Shown here in pieces: positions 1-12,588 of a stretch of 64,000 nt of DNA. Position 1 is the first letter of the stretch, and every line of letters starts with the position of its first letter. Under the pieces are notes generated by a model. That model was not told the origin of the DNA, ran no database searches, and saw nothing but the letters and a program-made list of their open reading frames with translations. This stretch comes from Rhynchospora pubera (taxonomy: Eukaryota > Streptophyta > Magnoliopsida > Poales > Cyperaceae). Location of the stretch: NCBI GenBank assembly GCA_028095005.1, contig CM051460.1, positions 23,173,501 through 23,237,500 on the forward strand. Direction: 5' to 3'. Made by a program: the position numbers and the translations under genes.

Positions 1-241
1 ATTATAATTAAATATTTTTAATAATTTCGAAGATTTTAATATTTTAAAATTCATATATTGTCCATAAAATTATTGTACCAAATGCATAAATATGAAAAAA
101 AGTTATTTATTACGTAAAAATAAAAATATTAACTTTACTATCTAGTAGAACAAAATTTATGGCCATGTATTTTCCGTCTTCCAATCTGTTGTGGACCAAA
201 TTTTCGTGACCCGTGCACGTATCACACCTATATTATTATTA

Positions 242-270
242 CTAGGTGGGTAGTAGCGGCTTCGCCGCTA
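242..270 (-). mobile_element. Helitron 3' terminus, GCGGC hairpin family
   Basis: On the minus strand the element ends in CTAG (245-242) followed by host T (241), the expected A/T target context of plant Helitrons. Eight bases inside CTAG lies a perfect 7-bp stem with 3-base loop (TAGCGGC/GCCGCTA, 254-270). Hairpin about 10 nt before CTRR is the classical Helitron tail. The body extends to the right; its 5' end was not identified. The hairpin sequence differs from the other four tails in this window but stem length, loop size and spacing are the same. Confidence 0.75.
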
Positions 271-275
271 TTTGA

Positions 276-2790
276 TTTTCCTTTATGAAAAAAAAAATTC
301 CATTTCTTCTATAGTTCACCAAATAAGCTTCTATCAGATAATGCAAGAATTTAATATTAATTCATTAGGTGATGTCTAGTGTTAGAAAGAAAAAAAAATA
401 AAAAACAGAAGAACAATCCATCAAACTTGAAAAAGGTGGCAGCAAATAAATTGATGAAATAACAAAATTTTATATACATTGCTCCATATAAAAATGACAA
501 CTAAAAAATTTACAGGGACTGAAGAGAGAAGATGTCTCTTAGTTTGGACTACCAATGAACTTTCAGTTATTTTATTTTGTGCTATCCATGAATTGGCCAT
601 GTTTTTACCCTTTCAAAATTAAGGGTCTCTCTCATCTTTTATGACAAAATTTAAGTACCAATAGCTTTAAGAAAAAAAAAAAACTCTCTCCACATCAAAT
701 TAGTTTATGCACAGTGAGATCTTCTGATTGCCCATAAGTTTTTTCTTACCATGCCTTCAAAACCACCACCACCTCTAGTAACTCTAGCTCCTACATCCCC
801 GCATCAATCCACAACCTCTCCCTCTTTCATCCCATCAAAACCTCCTTCGAAATAATACAATACGTATAAAGAATTGCATACTCAGAGGACAAAAATAATT
901 TAATTTGATTGCTGAATTGGTTCACAAAAAGGATGGGAGTAAAAAAAAATCATCATAAACAACTTCAGCCAAAAATATGTAATCTGACCATATCATGAAG
1001 AATTCTTGAAAATATATTTTGCTGCTTAAATGAAACCTCATAAATTCAATTTTATTGAACTACATCTTGGTTCTACAATTGCATAGCCTTGTGTTTCCAT
1101 TTACATTTCTAAGCAAATTTTAGTTATTCCTATATTTATGCATGGTCTGCTAATGAAACTGTACTCATTTGTACTAAACTATTAATACTAATGAAATCGT
1201 ACTCATTTGTACAAAACTACAAATACTAATGAAATTATATTCATTTGTCTAAATACTTATTCAAAAGGCTAATTAGATTGAGAAGAGCATAACCTACTTT
1301 CTATGGTTAGCACAATTTCTTGTTGAATGATAGGGTTGAAGAAGAATAAAAAAAAAGAAGTTGTTGCTTAATATCTCAACATGGCTGAAAATCTACTTGG
1401 CTAGAAAAAATATTAAAATGTGTTGTTGGAATATTACAGTTAATGTTGGAAGTGCAATAGATAAACATGTTTAAGAAAGGTAGATGAAGCCCGTAGTTGG
1501 AATTTGTCAAAAGAAAATTTGATATCATTTTATTTATCTGATAAATAATTAAAATTAGTATTTATTTGTTCACTATTAATCAAGTAATGCATATTCCTAT
1601 TTTCAAGGATATATACTGGTTCAAAATTTTTGATCAAATTTGATGAAGCATTAATAGAAAATTGGAGTTGGATATGTACCTTTGAAGAAAGAAGCTCACT
1701 GACCAAAAATAGTTGCCCTTGACTTTATATATGTGTCGTGTTAAGAATACCAGCACCTGCACTTTCCAAAATAATATCATTTCATGTATCACCATGTTTT
1801 TTTGTATTTTTTATTGTCATTCTATCATCGTGTATCTTACATTCAAGAATTGATATTTATGTATCATATAACAGCATAATATGACTTAAACATGTACTCA
1901 TTTTAAAACTGCAATTGTACTTGAGAGTTTCATGTACGTAGCATTTAATAACTGTTAGCATAAACTACTTGGAGCAATTGCTACATAAGCCACGTAGGCC
2001 AATTCTAATACGAATTTGATCTTGTCAAAGCATAATTAAGGCATACACTTATGTACCATTGAAATTGAGGTTGATATCTGTATATTTGAACTTGTTTCCA
2101 AATTTATGTTGTGTCAGCTTGTCAATATTGCTCCATCGTGCCTCTACTAACATAATTTCCATTTTGACTGCCATGGATTTAGAGTCATTTTCTTCTTTTA
2201 CTGCGAAATTTCATTTTTCTCCATTGCGTAGAGAAGTGTAAGCGAATTTTTCATTACTTTTTACCATGCTACATTAATTTTTGTAGGTATAAATTTGAAT
2301 TGTGACTGTTTGCCCCTGCTGGTATCCATGCTGCACCTTCATGCTATTCTTTTCAATTGATGAAATCATCATCTTCACATGATCATATGCTACCTTAGAT
2401 GCTGGTGAGGTTGCCTGTACAACTCCTATTGGCCTGTACCAGTACCAATTACTATTGTAGAACTTTCTTCAATTGTGATTTCAATTCTCCTTGCATCATC
2501 TTCTTTTACTGCATTTGCCCACTTACACGGTTGTTCTTTAATTTCTTTCAAGTTATATCTAAAAATATCATGAAATGTAATTTTGGGTTGGGATAAGTTA
2601 AAGACCCCGACCAATCAAGCGTCCAACATATCAACCACAAAACATATCTAACAAATTTTGGTATAAGCTCACTGTTAAGACTCAAGTGAACAAAATAAAC
2701 ATCTAATTGATGAATAATGGAACCTAACAATGAAAAAGATGCGAAACTGAGACTCTTTTATAATCTAAAATTAATCAAATATCAATAAAA
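276..2790. other. AT-rich Helitron interior, no gene recognised
   Basis: Low-complexity AT-rich DNA with only short chance ORFs. It follows the Helitron tail at 242 and precedes the captured exon near 2.8 kb, so I take it as Helitron interior or intron-like filler. A short imperfect repeat of 'actcatttgtac' words occurs near 1160-1250. No conserved protein, RNA gene or terminal repeat was seen. Confidence 0.4.
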
Positions 2791-2808
2791 AGATGTTGGA
2801 TTTAATAC

Positions 2809-3150
2809 CTATGATGTACCAGGACAACACGCTCCTCAAAGTCATCAACGGGCTTAGTAACAATCAAATTGTCGAACTCGAGGACAGAATCCATGTGGAA
2901 GATAATGTCGCGGAGGTGGGTCTCGCCACTAAAGGCGGGCCCATAGAGGAGCTCGAATCCTTTGGCGAGTCGAACAGCAGCCCCAGAACGTCATTGCTGC
3001 TTCTTTCTCTTGCGCTTGGTCTTCAAGGTTGGTCTCGCTGGCCTCAGCCTCGGAAGAGTTGTAGCGGAGGCCGAGAGAGAGGAGTTTGACTGTTTGATTA
3101 TGGGAGAGGGGGACGAGGAGTGACGGCATGAGGGGTTACGATTGTGCGAA
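2809..3150 (-). pseudogene. captured exon fragment of an unrecognised protein gene
   Basis: GC-richer than its surroundings. On the minus strand one frame is open for about 60 codons: it starts after an in-frame TGA, includes LAKGFELLYGPAFSGE and IIFHMDSVLEFDNLIV, and ends FEERVVLVHHR at a good splice donor (AG/GTATTA, junction at 2809/2808). Upstream, a lysine/arginine-rich stretch (KTKRKRKK) lies before the stop. I do not recognise the family. The stop codon and the position inside a Helitron suggest a captured, decayed first exon with its 5' leader; the leader continues to about 3240. The longest ATG ORF here (2929-3129) is in a different frame and is probably not the real one. Confidence 0.4.
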
Positions 3151-3354
3151 TGAGGAGTTGGGGGTTCGGCGAAAGAGGAGGAGGCTGGAGGCAGAGAGTT
3201 TCTTGAGTACGGGAGAGAGAAAGAGGTGATGGCTAGGTTAAAAAGAGGAGAAAAAAGGACAATCCGATTTCAGCGAAAAAAGAACGGATTGGGTTGCCGT
3301 GTCGAAATCGAAGAAAAAAAAACGGGATCGGACACCTCACGGGATTTAATTAAT

Positions 3355-3412
3355 TTAATTAATTAATTAATATATATATATATATATATATATAGATATA
3401 GATATAGATTAT
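3355..3412. repeat. AATT/TA/GATA microsatellite
   Basis: Run of ttaa units, then about twelve TA units, then TAGATA units. Simple-sequence tract between the captured exon and the TAGTACCGG repeat cluster. Confidence 0.9.
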
Positions 3413-3605
3413 TAGTACCGGTTTTGTACCGATATTAATAATAGGGGTACTAAAAATAATAAAAAATTGGTACTAATAAGCTGGTGTTAAAAATGCGCTG
3501 AAATTCGCGGAAAAAAAGACGGAATCTTTAGTACCGGTTTTTTTAAAATATTTTCTCTTTATCACCGTTTTTTAACTAAAAACCGGTGCTAAAGATCAAT
3601 ATAAA
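3412..3605. repeat. TAGTACCGGTTTT palindromic repeats, left cluster
   Basis: Repeated motif TAGTACCGGTTTT and its complement AAAACCGGTNCTAAAG, arranged as short inverted pairs separated by AT-rich loops. The same motif returns at 5130-5415, so the two clusters bracket about 1.5 kb. Such clustered short motifs resemble subterminal repeats of CACTA transposons in monocots, but I did not find CACTA termini, so the class is inferred. Confidence 0.5.
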
Positions 3606-4538
3606 AAATAAAAAAATTTTGGGGCTAACCCCTTTTAACAATTAACACAATGGATCACAAATATACAACCAAAATTAAATTACATATATCCAATAACATG
3701 TATTAATCCATCATTTAACATATATGAAAATTTCCAAACAAAATACATACAAAAATGTTGTTAAATTAAAATACATAGAAAGCAAAGAAGTTATACTTCA
3801 GCCCATGCATGCTCAGGTGCGTTACTATCAATAGCTCTAGGCGCCTGGAGAGTAAAGTGAACAAATCAGTCGGTGCATTCTGATTAAAATAACGTATATG
3901 TGCTACCAGTTCAAATTTTTGGCAATAGACATTGTAAGTTTTGCAAAGGAATGTTAATGTCAAAAGGTCAATAAATTTTTTTTTAGCAAATAACAAAGCA
4001 ACAAAGAACAAGTATTTGAATGCAACAGAAGTAAAAATGTTTACTTGCAAGGTATAGGTTAAGCGAATATTTTCCTCAATAATATCTTATCGACATGATA
4101 AAGACTTTGAAGCAGCATCAACCAAATCACGTAACGAATTAGTAATGGTAACAACAAAATCCTAACATACCTCGATCCTGGCTTGATTTTGCCACTTTAA
4201 CTCATTCTCCGACATCCCTTCCCCTTCGCACCAAAACAACTCCATCCTCCTCAGATTCAACTCTGGTACGAAGAAATTCATCTGCCAGATCATCTAAACT
4301 AACCTCGTGTTTTATTTACGAACCTGCCCTTTGGGGTCTCGAACTCGTCAGAGCCCAGCGTGGGAGGAGGGAAGCGACTGAGACTCCTCTATCGGCGGTG
4401 CGCTCCGACACTGCTGTGTTCGTGTGAGATGGCACGTGCGTCCATCGATGGATTATATGCTAGGGTTTAGTTTAGAGAAATGAGAGAATCTGAGAGAGGT
4501 GGAAGGAGAAGGGAAAAGGAGAGTATTGGGTCTGGTAG
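3606..4538. other. no gene recognised
   Basis: AT-rich left part with a 94-codon minus ORF (3766-4050) lacking any family signature. The right part (4180-4520) is GC-richer with agag-rich purine tracts that look like an exon leader on the minus strand (ggatggagttg words), but no domain could be read. Confidence 0.3.
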
Positions 4539-4546
4539 GTGGTAGC

Positions 4547-5000
4547 TAGTGATAGTCTAAAAATCTTTGGTCCTTGGTACGTTTTTTGGAAGATCGTCTT
4601 AAAATTCGGACCGGACCGGCCTTTCGAAGGGTTTTTCGATGGACAAGGGTTTAGAAGGGCCGGGTCTAATTTTTTTCAAAGACGGATGTTGAAGGACTGG
4701 GTTATGAAGGGCCGGATCCGACCTAATCGTTCAATAGTAGTGACTATTTGATCATGATTGGACGATAGAGATTAAAAAACTATTAAAAAATTAAATGTTG
4801 GTATTATTTTAGAAGGACCAGAAGGGCCAAGGACCTATAAGGGTCGGATTTTCGAAGGGCCGGTCTCGTGTTTCAAAAACAAACCCGTCTAACCCGTCCC
4901 ATCTCAATTCTTTTTCTTAACCTGGTCCGATCCGGTCCTTCTACCAAACCCGTCAAGTCCGGTCCTTTGAAATCCGGCCCGGCCTTTTTAACTTTCACTA
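4547..5000. mobile_element. hAT-type MITE, copy 1 of the TAGTGA family
   Basis: 454 bp element starting TAGTGATAGTC and ending CTTTCACTA (inverted TAGTGA...). It is flanked by a perfect 8-bp direct repeat GTGGTAGC (4539-4546 and 5001-5008), the hAT hallmark. Interior carries many GGCCGG/GGACCGG words and sub-inverted repeats, and no coding capacity. A second copy lies at 28587-29066 with its own 8-bp duplication, confirming the ends. Confidence 0.88.
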
Positions 5001-5119
5001 GTGGTAGCTTAGAGAGAGAGCAGAGAGATCGAGAAGGTATTAATTACAAGAGAAGAGAGCAGATCGGAAAAAAAAAACATAAACCTAAAATTTTATTTTT
5101 TAACTCTTTGTGCTAAATG

Positions 5120-5418
5120 TATAATTTTTAGTACCGGTTTTTTCCTAAAAACCGGTACTAAAGATTGACAGAATTTTAATTATTTTGACAACCTTTTAGT
5201 ACTGGTTTTTTTATTAAAAATCGGTACTAATATTTTTAGTACCAGTTTTTTATAAAAATCGGTACTAAAGATAAATTCGTTTTCTAATTTTTTCTGCCAA
5301 CATTTTAGCACCGTTTTTTTTTTTTAAAAAAAACGATAGTAAAGATAAAGCCAAACAATTACGTAATTGTCATCGTCTTTTTTTTATACCGGTTTTCTTA
5401 AAAACAGGTGTTAATAAG
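5120..5418. repeat. TAGTACCGGTTTT palindromic repeats, right cluster
   Basis: Several inverted pairs of TAGTACCGGTTTTT / AAAAACCGGTACTAAAG in succession, degenerating towards the right, where the motif abuts the LTR start at 5419. Same family as 3412-3605. Confidence 0.55.
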
Positions 5419-7023
5419 TGTCGCGGCTTTTTCGTCATCCCTCGAAGAACGAAACGGGTTTCCTCGAGACATGGGAACATAGCCTTAGATTCGCCCCCCT
5501 TAAGGTTCGATCTCCGTTCGAGTATCTCTTAGCGACAAGAGAACCAAAACATGAGTCGCTTCTTAAAGAGGTTTGTTGATTTCGTGGGTCCTTTCTTTCC
5601 AGTAGGCGCAAGCCCCTACTGTTAATTACCCCGTGATCGCTCACGAGAACCTCTGATTAAGGGCTCTAAAGAATTTTATGTAAAGGCTAGGAAAATCGTC
5701 GGTTTCATGTTTTATCTTGAGTTTATTTCTTTTGGCTTAAACCAGACTCGATTGGTGTACCAGACCTAATTGACGGGACCCAATGAGGACACTTAAGTGA
5801 TTTTATTACAGACTTGGTTTTGGTTTTGATGTCGAGGTGTGTTTGGACTTTTAATTTCTTAAGTTTCTCTTTGAATTTTACCATTTTCGCAATTTCCTTT
5901 TATTATTTTTTTTAATTTTAGACTTTTGAAATATCTTTTTATATTTTTAATCATGTATATTTTCAAAAATATTTGTTATTTGATACATTTCCTTTTAAAA
6001 TCATTTTATTTTCAAAATTATATCAACATTTATTTTTTTAGGAATTCGTTAAAAGAGTTTAATTGAGTTCTGAAATCATTTTGAGATTTTTATAAATTTT
6101 GTTTAATATCATTTTAGAAATTTATAAAATTTGTTTAATATGGAACATTCTTCAAAAATATAAAAGACCAATGATTTGACAGATTGTTATATCAAAATAT
6201 AAGTGAATTTGGTTTATTCGGATTTTTAGAATTTTATGGATATTTTATTTGAATTTTTCTGAGTTTCCTACTATTTTTAATGAATTTTCAAAGTTTCTGC
6301 TAATGTGGAGTTTTCTGATTGGTCCACGTAGGCACAGGGGCTTGACGTGGCTTTGAATTGGCATGATTTGGCGCTGAAAGGGCTTGCTGCTGGCGCTGAG
6401 TAAGCAGTGACGTGGTTGCTGACGTGGCTCTTATTTATTTTATTTTATGACAGTGGGTCCCACATGTCAGATATATTTTTAATTTCAAAATTTTTGGTGT
6501 AACGAGTTTCTGACAGGTCAGTGACCCGCAACAAGTGATTTTGCCTAAGCGGATCGCATGTGGCACGGGTTTGAACCCTTCTTCCCCGCCTGGATTTGGC
6601 TTTTATGCAGTTTAGTCCTCGTCTTTTCTCCGACGAAATTACGGTGACTCCGTCCACCGTTTCTGTTGAAATTGGGTTCGTTGGAATCGTGGGGCTGAGG
6701 AGAGTACAGCGGTGCAAGTTGTTCTTTCTGAGGAGGCTTGTGTCACCACCTCGGATCTGAGAAGTGTCGGGTCTCCATTAATGGAGTTCGAAACTTCTGA
6801 ATTTCTTTTCTTTGCCAGTTTGAGGTTGTATACACTTCTGAAGGTCCTTTGAAGATTATGGTGGGTTTAATCTCCACTGAGGAACTTCGATTTGACCTTG
6901 AGCAGAATGGAGTCAAGTTGGTGGAGCCCACACAATCACTTCTTTGTACCAGCAACCTCTTGATTAGCTTCAGGAGATTGAGTTTAGTCTATTGATGTGT
7001 TTATTTCAACTTGAGGCATCACA
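5419..7023 (+). repeat. Ty3/gypsy-type LTR (about 1.6 kb), probably a 5' LTR
   Basis: Begins TGTCGCGGC and ends CATCACA. Immediately after it, from 7027, comes a primer-binding-like sequence TGGTGTCAGAACC preceded by two bases, as expected at the LTR/internal boundary. The TGTCGCGG start is reminiscent of Tat/Retand-lineage LTRs (from memory). I found neither a matching 3' LTR nor pol domains to the right, so this is a truncated element or fragment. The 3' end at 7021 versus 7023 is uncertain. The ORFs inside are chance. Confidence 0.55.
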
Positions 7024-7026
7024 ATT

Positions 7027-7039
7027 TGGTGTCAGAACC
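7027..7039 (+). other. primer-binding-site-like sequence
   Basis: TGGTGTCAGAACC lies 3 nt after the putative LTR end. Its form (TGG...CAGAACC) resembles the 3' end complement of a tRNA as used by plant gypsy elements; the exact tRNA was not assigned. Confidence 0.45.
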
Positions 7040-7855
7040 AAAGGGGCAGATTTGCATCTTTACTTCAATTTTCACTTGCATGCAACTGGACTTATAGCAA
7101 TATAGCTTGATTTAATGTTGATTTTTAGGTCAAATTAAGCTTGTTTTATATGTTGAAATTGCTCAGAGAGTAAGAGTAAGGCACTTGGCACTTTTCACAA
7201 TTTTCAGTTTTCATTTTTTATGCTAATCTATCACTGTTTTGGTGATGTTCCACTTGAGTTACTTCAGTTGCAGGGAAGTGCACTTGCAGGGGTCACAATA
7301 TTCCCTATGTGGTGTATTTCATCCATTCAGAGCTTATTATTGATCTCTTGCAATGTACTTTCTTGGAAATAAATAAAATACACTTTTAAGTTTGTTCAAC
7401 ACTTATGAAATTTTATAATGATACTCAACATGTTCTTGCTGGCCCTCTGGTGCTTAACATGTTTTACCTTTATTGTTCATACTTATCTCCATGTTCATAT
7501 ACACCCGGTTTTATCAATTTGCAAATTCTTCCAAATCAAATCTTATTCGATGGCCCGGGAGATGTGGTGGAAAAGACAGCTTCAGTGGATCCTGCTGACT
7601 TGATTGGGTGAATAAATGGGTACTTTAATTATTTGATGATCGAACATTCCCATCCATGTTTTAAGCAAAGCAAAAGAAAATAACCCTATACTTTTAATTA
7701 TTTCACTTCTAGTCAGATTTGAATATCTATACATACATGTGTGTTTTGTTATTTTATCATAAGGCATTGTATAATTTCTATAGCAATTTGAGCAGCATAA
7801 CAGTAGGCAGTACATGTATTATGCAAAGGTTCCACAGTTTGAGCTATTTTTGAAC
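7040..7855. other. retroelement internal debris, no gene recognised
   Basis: AT-rich sequence following the LTR and PBS-like site. Two overlapping short ORFs (7405-7611 and 7418-7603) have no gag or pol motif. Likely the remnant of the internal region, but nothing diagnostic is visible. Confidence 0.3.
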
Positions 7856-7859
7856 TCAA

Positions 7860-8640
7860 ATCATGGAACCTTGGCCTAAAACTGAGGAGACCTTAATCAA
7901 AGCCATTATTTGCCTATCCTTGGGCATGGCCTCAAGGTAAGCATGTAGGCACCTCTCTCCAGTCTTCAATTGAGGAGACCTCAATGGAAAACCGTAATGG
8001 AGAGAGGTGGAGAGTTGGAAGATGGGAATAGAGGCCAAAAGATAACAAATTGCAACTTGAACTTTCTTTCTCTTTATTCAAACACCAGAGTTTACAAATA
8101 GAACTCACTCAAATTTATCTCCTTCTCTCTCTCTTCACTGTTTGATACAATGCCTCACTTCAATTCACTATTAATTGGCTTATTTGAAGATGAACTACAG
8201 CAACTAAACCCTAGACGACCTTACCCCCTTCTTCCTCTCCCCCTTTCTGTCTTCAATTGGAGCTTTATATAGGAGTAGCACTAGGGTTTAGGTTTTGAGC
8301 CGTGAGCAACTTCCATCGTTTGATCTTGATCCAATGGCTGTCTCTCGGCTGCACTAGGTCTTAGGTTTCGCAAAACTAGGGGCGGGGCATCTGGTTTTGG
8401 CCTTGTGGTGTCGGAGAAGCCACGTCGTCGTCGTTTTTTACCACTTTACCCGGCGTGCACGGTAAGGAATCGCAGCTGCTCTTTTCACTTCTTCTTTTTA
8501 CCCAGGGGAGGAGACGACTCTTCATTCTGGGGCCCGCCTGTCGGGTTAAATGAGGGAGTAGTAGATGGGTGCAGGTGGTCTACTGTGGACCAATGAACAT
8601 TTAAATGGCGCCAAGGTTTCTGGTGCATGATCCCAGCGCA
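7860..8640 (-). promoter_or_regulatory. LTR-like promoter/leader on the minus strand
   Basis: Read on the minus strand: a clear TATA box (CCTATATAAAGC near 8260-8275), then about 200 bp of leader with CCCTAG and purine tracts, then AATAAA (TGAATAAAGAG near 8065-8085). TATA box and polyadenylation signal within 250 bp is the U3-R-U5 layout of a plant LTR. The minus-strand downstream part contains a repeated GGTCTCCTCA motif. LTR ends and target-site duplication were not found. A real host promoter is the alternative. Confidence 0.4.
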
Positions 8641-10100
8641 CGCAAAATGGTTTCCGACTTTTTCTTAGAATTTCATCCAATTTTCATTATTTTCTCTCAT
8701 TTCCTTTAATGCCCATTCAAAATAAAATATTTGGGGGCCTTCCCTTGGGTATTTTTGGATACAATTTTATGGGTAGACTTAGAAAAATATAAGGAATTTA
8801 ATGGTTCGACTGGGTTTGCAAAATTCCTTATGGATTTATTTTGGTAATTTTGTGAAATTTTTCGGTCTCTTTGCAAATTTTGGAATTTGTGTGGGCATTT
8901 TTGGTATAAAAAAATTATGATAAATCATCATAATTCTTCAGAGATTTTTGGGTAAATTTTGAGGATTTTTGGAGTTTGTTTGGTATTTTTCGTAATTTGG
9001 TTTTGAATTTTGGCAGTTTGGAAATTTGGTTTTTGCTGTTTGACTTTTGGTTTTCGTAATTTTGATTTTGGTTTTCAGGGTTTAATTTTTAGGGTCAACA
9101 ATAAGACAGTACTAAAATTCTTTTTTGGTGTTCAAATCATTTCCTTTTTGCATTCATATGGTTTTGATCACAAAATGTTAATTCCCTTTGATTCTTCTCA
9201 TGTTGGTTCTGGTTACATAATGTCATTTGGAAATGATCTCCGATGAACTCTAATCTAATGAAATAAAATAAAATCGATATGTAAACCATTCTGATTAGGA
9301 TGTTAATAGTGGCATAAAAATAATTTGTTATTTAGTGATATATCTCTAATTTTTAATTTCGAATTTTTATAGTGGCATATTTATAATTTTTATTTTTATA
9401 GTGATATCAATTTAAATCACACTTCATTAATTAATTAATTTATATTATATGCATGCAAAGGATAGTATACCAGCAATTTGTTCGGATACTGATAAAATAT
9501 TAAAATACGGCATTGACTTGACCCATTACTCAGTTTGTTTTGTCCGTATACTAGCAACTTGTTCCCTGTTCCCTGATTAATTACTTAACCTGCAAGTTTT
9601 CGTGAAATACAAGTTGAAGATATTGTATTTGTTAGGTTGTAGACTAATTATTAACGATTAGTTTATGTGATTTTGTACTTTCGTACTGACTTCTTCAATG
9701 TACATATCTGTATCATTTTTTTATTTTTACTTATTAATAAAAAGAAAGGACAGATATTATACAGAGGGTTTCAGAGCAATCCGTTTGGTACTAACAAATA
9801 CTACAATTTTATATTTTATTAATATTTAATATTTTAAAATTTAAAAAAATTTAAACTGATTAACTTGTTCTATTTAAAGAGCAATGTGTTTTTATATAAT
9901 TTTATAAATTTTAATTTCTATCTGAAATTTGATAAAAGATAAATATTATATAGAGGAGGATTTGGGTGCAATTAAATACTACATTTTAAGGCAACACATG
10001 GTCCCAGCCATCCAAATAAGCATACATTTCAAGGCAACACTAACAACAGCATAAAGAAGGCAACACTAACATAAATTAAAGAAGGCAACATGTGCTGACA
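8641..10100. other. AT-rich, no gene recognised
   Basis: T-rich left part (8640-9120) with repeated TTTTGG and GAATTT words; the 78-codon ORF at 9010-9246 has no signature. 9240-9990 is AT-rich filler with 'gttccctg' and 'tagtggcata' short repeats. 9990-10090 has 'aaggcaacac' repeated about five times, just beyond the 3' side of the hAT pseudogene. Confidence 0.4.
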
Positions 10101-12080
10101 AATTCACAAGGTCACACAACTTCATATTTGATTTCCAGTACTGCTATAGATAGTGTCATCAGAGGACAAAGCATCATCACTTAACCAAACAATATCTTCA
10201 AAGACTCCACCTGTTTCTACAGTAATAATAAAAGTGTATCAAGCAAGTAAGAAAAATAGATATCATGGCATATAACAAGATAGTTGAATTGAAAAGCTAT
10301 ACATGTAACTGAAGCCCTCAATTAGTCATGTGCACAAGTAAGAGCTTCTAAGCTCTCATCATTTAGAGAGCTTCTTCTTGGACTTAAAGTTTTACCAATT
10401 GTACTAAAGATAGACTCCGAGGCCACCATTAAAATTGTCACAACCAAGATATCCTTTGTTAATCTAGCCATTATAGGATACTTAGGGGCCTTTTAGTTTC
10501 CACTATGATAGGATGTCCAAATTTACACCCAAACTTGTTCCATCTATGGCATCAAATAGATACTCCTCCAACTCTGATTTTGTTGGCTCGACATTCCTCT
10601 TACTACTTAAAAAGCTCTTTAACCTAACCCTTGTATCACTAATGCCACTTGATAGAACTAGAGACACTTGATCTATCCAATAAAGTTCATAATTGATCAG
10701 TATCAAAAGCAAGCATGAAAATAAAATGTCACTAGGTTCAAGTCATTATCTCATTTCTGCATTTGAGGTTGTTGAGTTGTTATCTTGGTTCTGATTCTCT
10801 TTGGAATATGCATCTGTGTACTCTTTGAATAATTGATGTCAGCAATCCTTTAGGTTTGCCATGAACCTAAAAAATTCTTCTGGATGCAAGATTTTTAAAA
10901 TAAACACTCAACCACATCTAGTTTGCACCAAGGGTCTCGAACACAAGCAAATGCCAACACAACATTTCTAGCCTTCCAATACTTCTCTTATTTCTTTACA
11001 TTTCTTTACTCATTTTAACAACAAAAGGAAAAACACTGGTGGATTCCTGAGAGTAAGATTAACCTCACGATATTCAGCAAAGGAAAATATTAAATGTGGG
11101 ATATTTTGTGCCACTCAATTTATTGGTGACATCATAGAACAGTTTCAAATGACACACCAATGCTTATACATGCTCATAATCTAGCTCATCTGGGCACACC
11201 AATGAAAAGTTAGAATCAATCAAGGCATCCCTACTAATAGCCTCCTTCAATTCCAAAGCAAGATCCAGCATCAAATATTGTGAAATTCCATCTTATTTGT
11301 ACATCCAAGGCTGGTTTTTTGTTAGTGGCATTAACTTGAAAAATGTACATTTAACATAGTTAAATAATTGTACATTGAACACAAAGCGTTGCCAATCTCT
11401 TTTAATAGAAAACAAAAGGATTGTACTTGACCTGAGATGCTGCCAATCTAAATTTCTCCATGCTTATCTATGAATGTATAACATCGCTGAATCTTAGGAC
11501 CTATTTACAATACTTTAAAACCTTGAGGTCCTATTTGAAAATTTTCCATGCTTATCCATTTGATCTTATCTATTTGAAAAATATCTATTTGATCTTATCC
11601 ATTTGAAAATTTTCTACTTTCTTAGCCACTAAGTCAACAATATTTTCAAAAATGATCATTTATCTTCAAAAATAGTCACCAACCAATAAATATCTACTTA
11701 ATTCGTGATTAAGTAATCTAATATTTACCATTTTAGCCAGACCTCTACTATAAATAAACCTCAGCCTCATTTCATTTCATTTTGTATATCATTTCTCTTT
11801 CTTTCTCTCCCTAGACAACTTTGAATACCGCCATGGCTTTGGAATCGGCCATTTGGAATTCGAGTGCTACGTCGCAGTCCTGTTGGATAGTCGTTTTGAT
11901 TTGCTTGTGCTAGTGGATCACTCAGTTAGGTGATTAACCGGACTTTCCTATATTTGGTTTCGTATTGCTTGTATTGATTATCGCTTATATGGAAATCAGT
12001 ACCACTCTTTGTAGTCGATCGGCCCCCGGCTTCGGCCAGCTTGGTAGCGCTATGTGGATATGAAATCCCCTTGTGCCATT

Positions 12081-12499
12081 TGACGCCGTTCGGATCGGGA
12101 GACTTAGAGAAACCAGCAAGTTTAACGATACATCACTAGAAGAGGAGTAAGAACTCGACCCAACAGTGGATGAAAGAGGAGATTATCTCAACTCACAAGC
12201 AAATTTTCGTAATAATTCAATAATCTGTCTATTACATCATCATCTTTAGCTTATAAAGCAATCTATTACATTTAAAACTCACTACCCATTAATACATAAT
12301 CTCAACCACTTTTTCTAACACCAAAACACATTAAATAAACTCTTAGAAGACCACAAAGATAGCACAAATTATCATAACAGATTATTAACTCACTTTTGAC
12401 TAATTAAAACTCAATATAACTACTTATTAATAACTTTTGACTGCTCCTTTGATTGGATGAAGTGGCTCAAATAATTAGTCGGTATCTTAATCGGTGTCA
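12081..12499 (-). repeat. 3' LTR of the nested retrotransposon
   Basis: 419 bp, TG...CA ends on the plus strand, nearly identical to 13780-14197. It is the downstream LTR because the primer site lies next to the other copy. Confidence 0.92.
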
Positions 12500-12588
12500 T
12501 ACGCTTCTGCTGCGCTGAAACTCGTCCTCGAGTTTAGCTTATCTTCTTATTGCGATCTTTGTAAACCTCACATTTCCGCTGCGATTTC

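Noticed and set aside
6555..6600. second tRNA-like piece (GGGTTTGAACCC)
   Set aside because: A short palindrome in the LTR, no cloverleaf.
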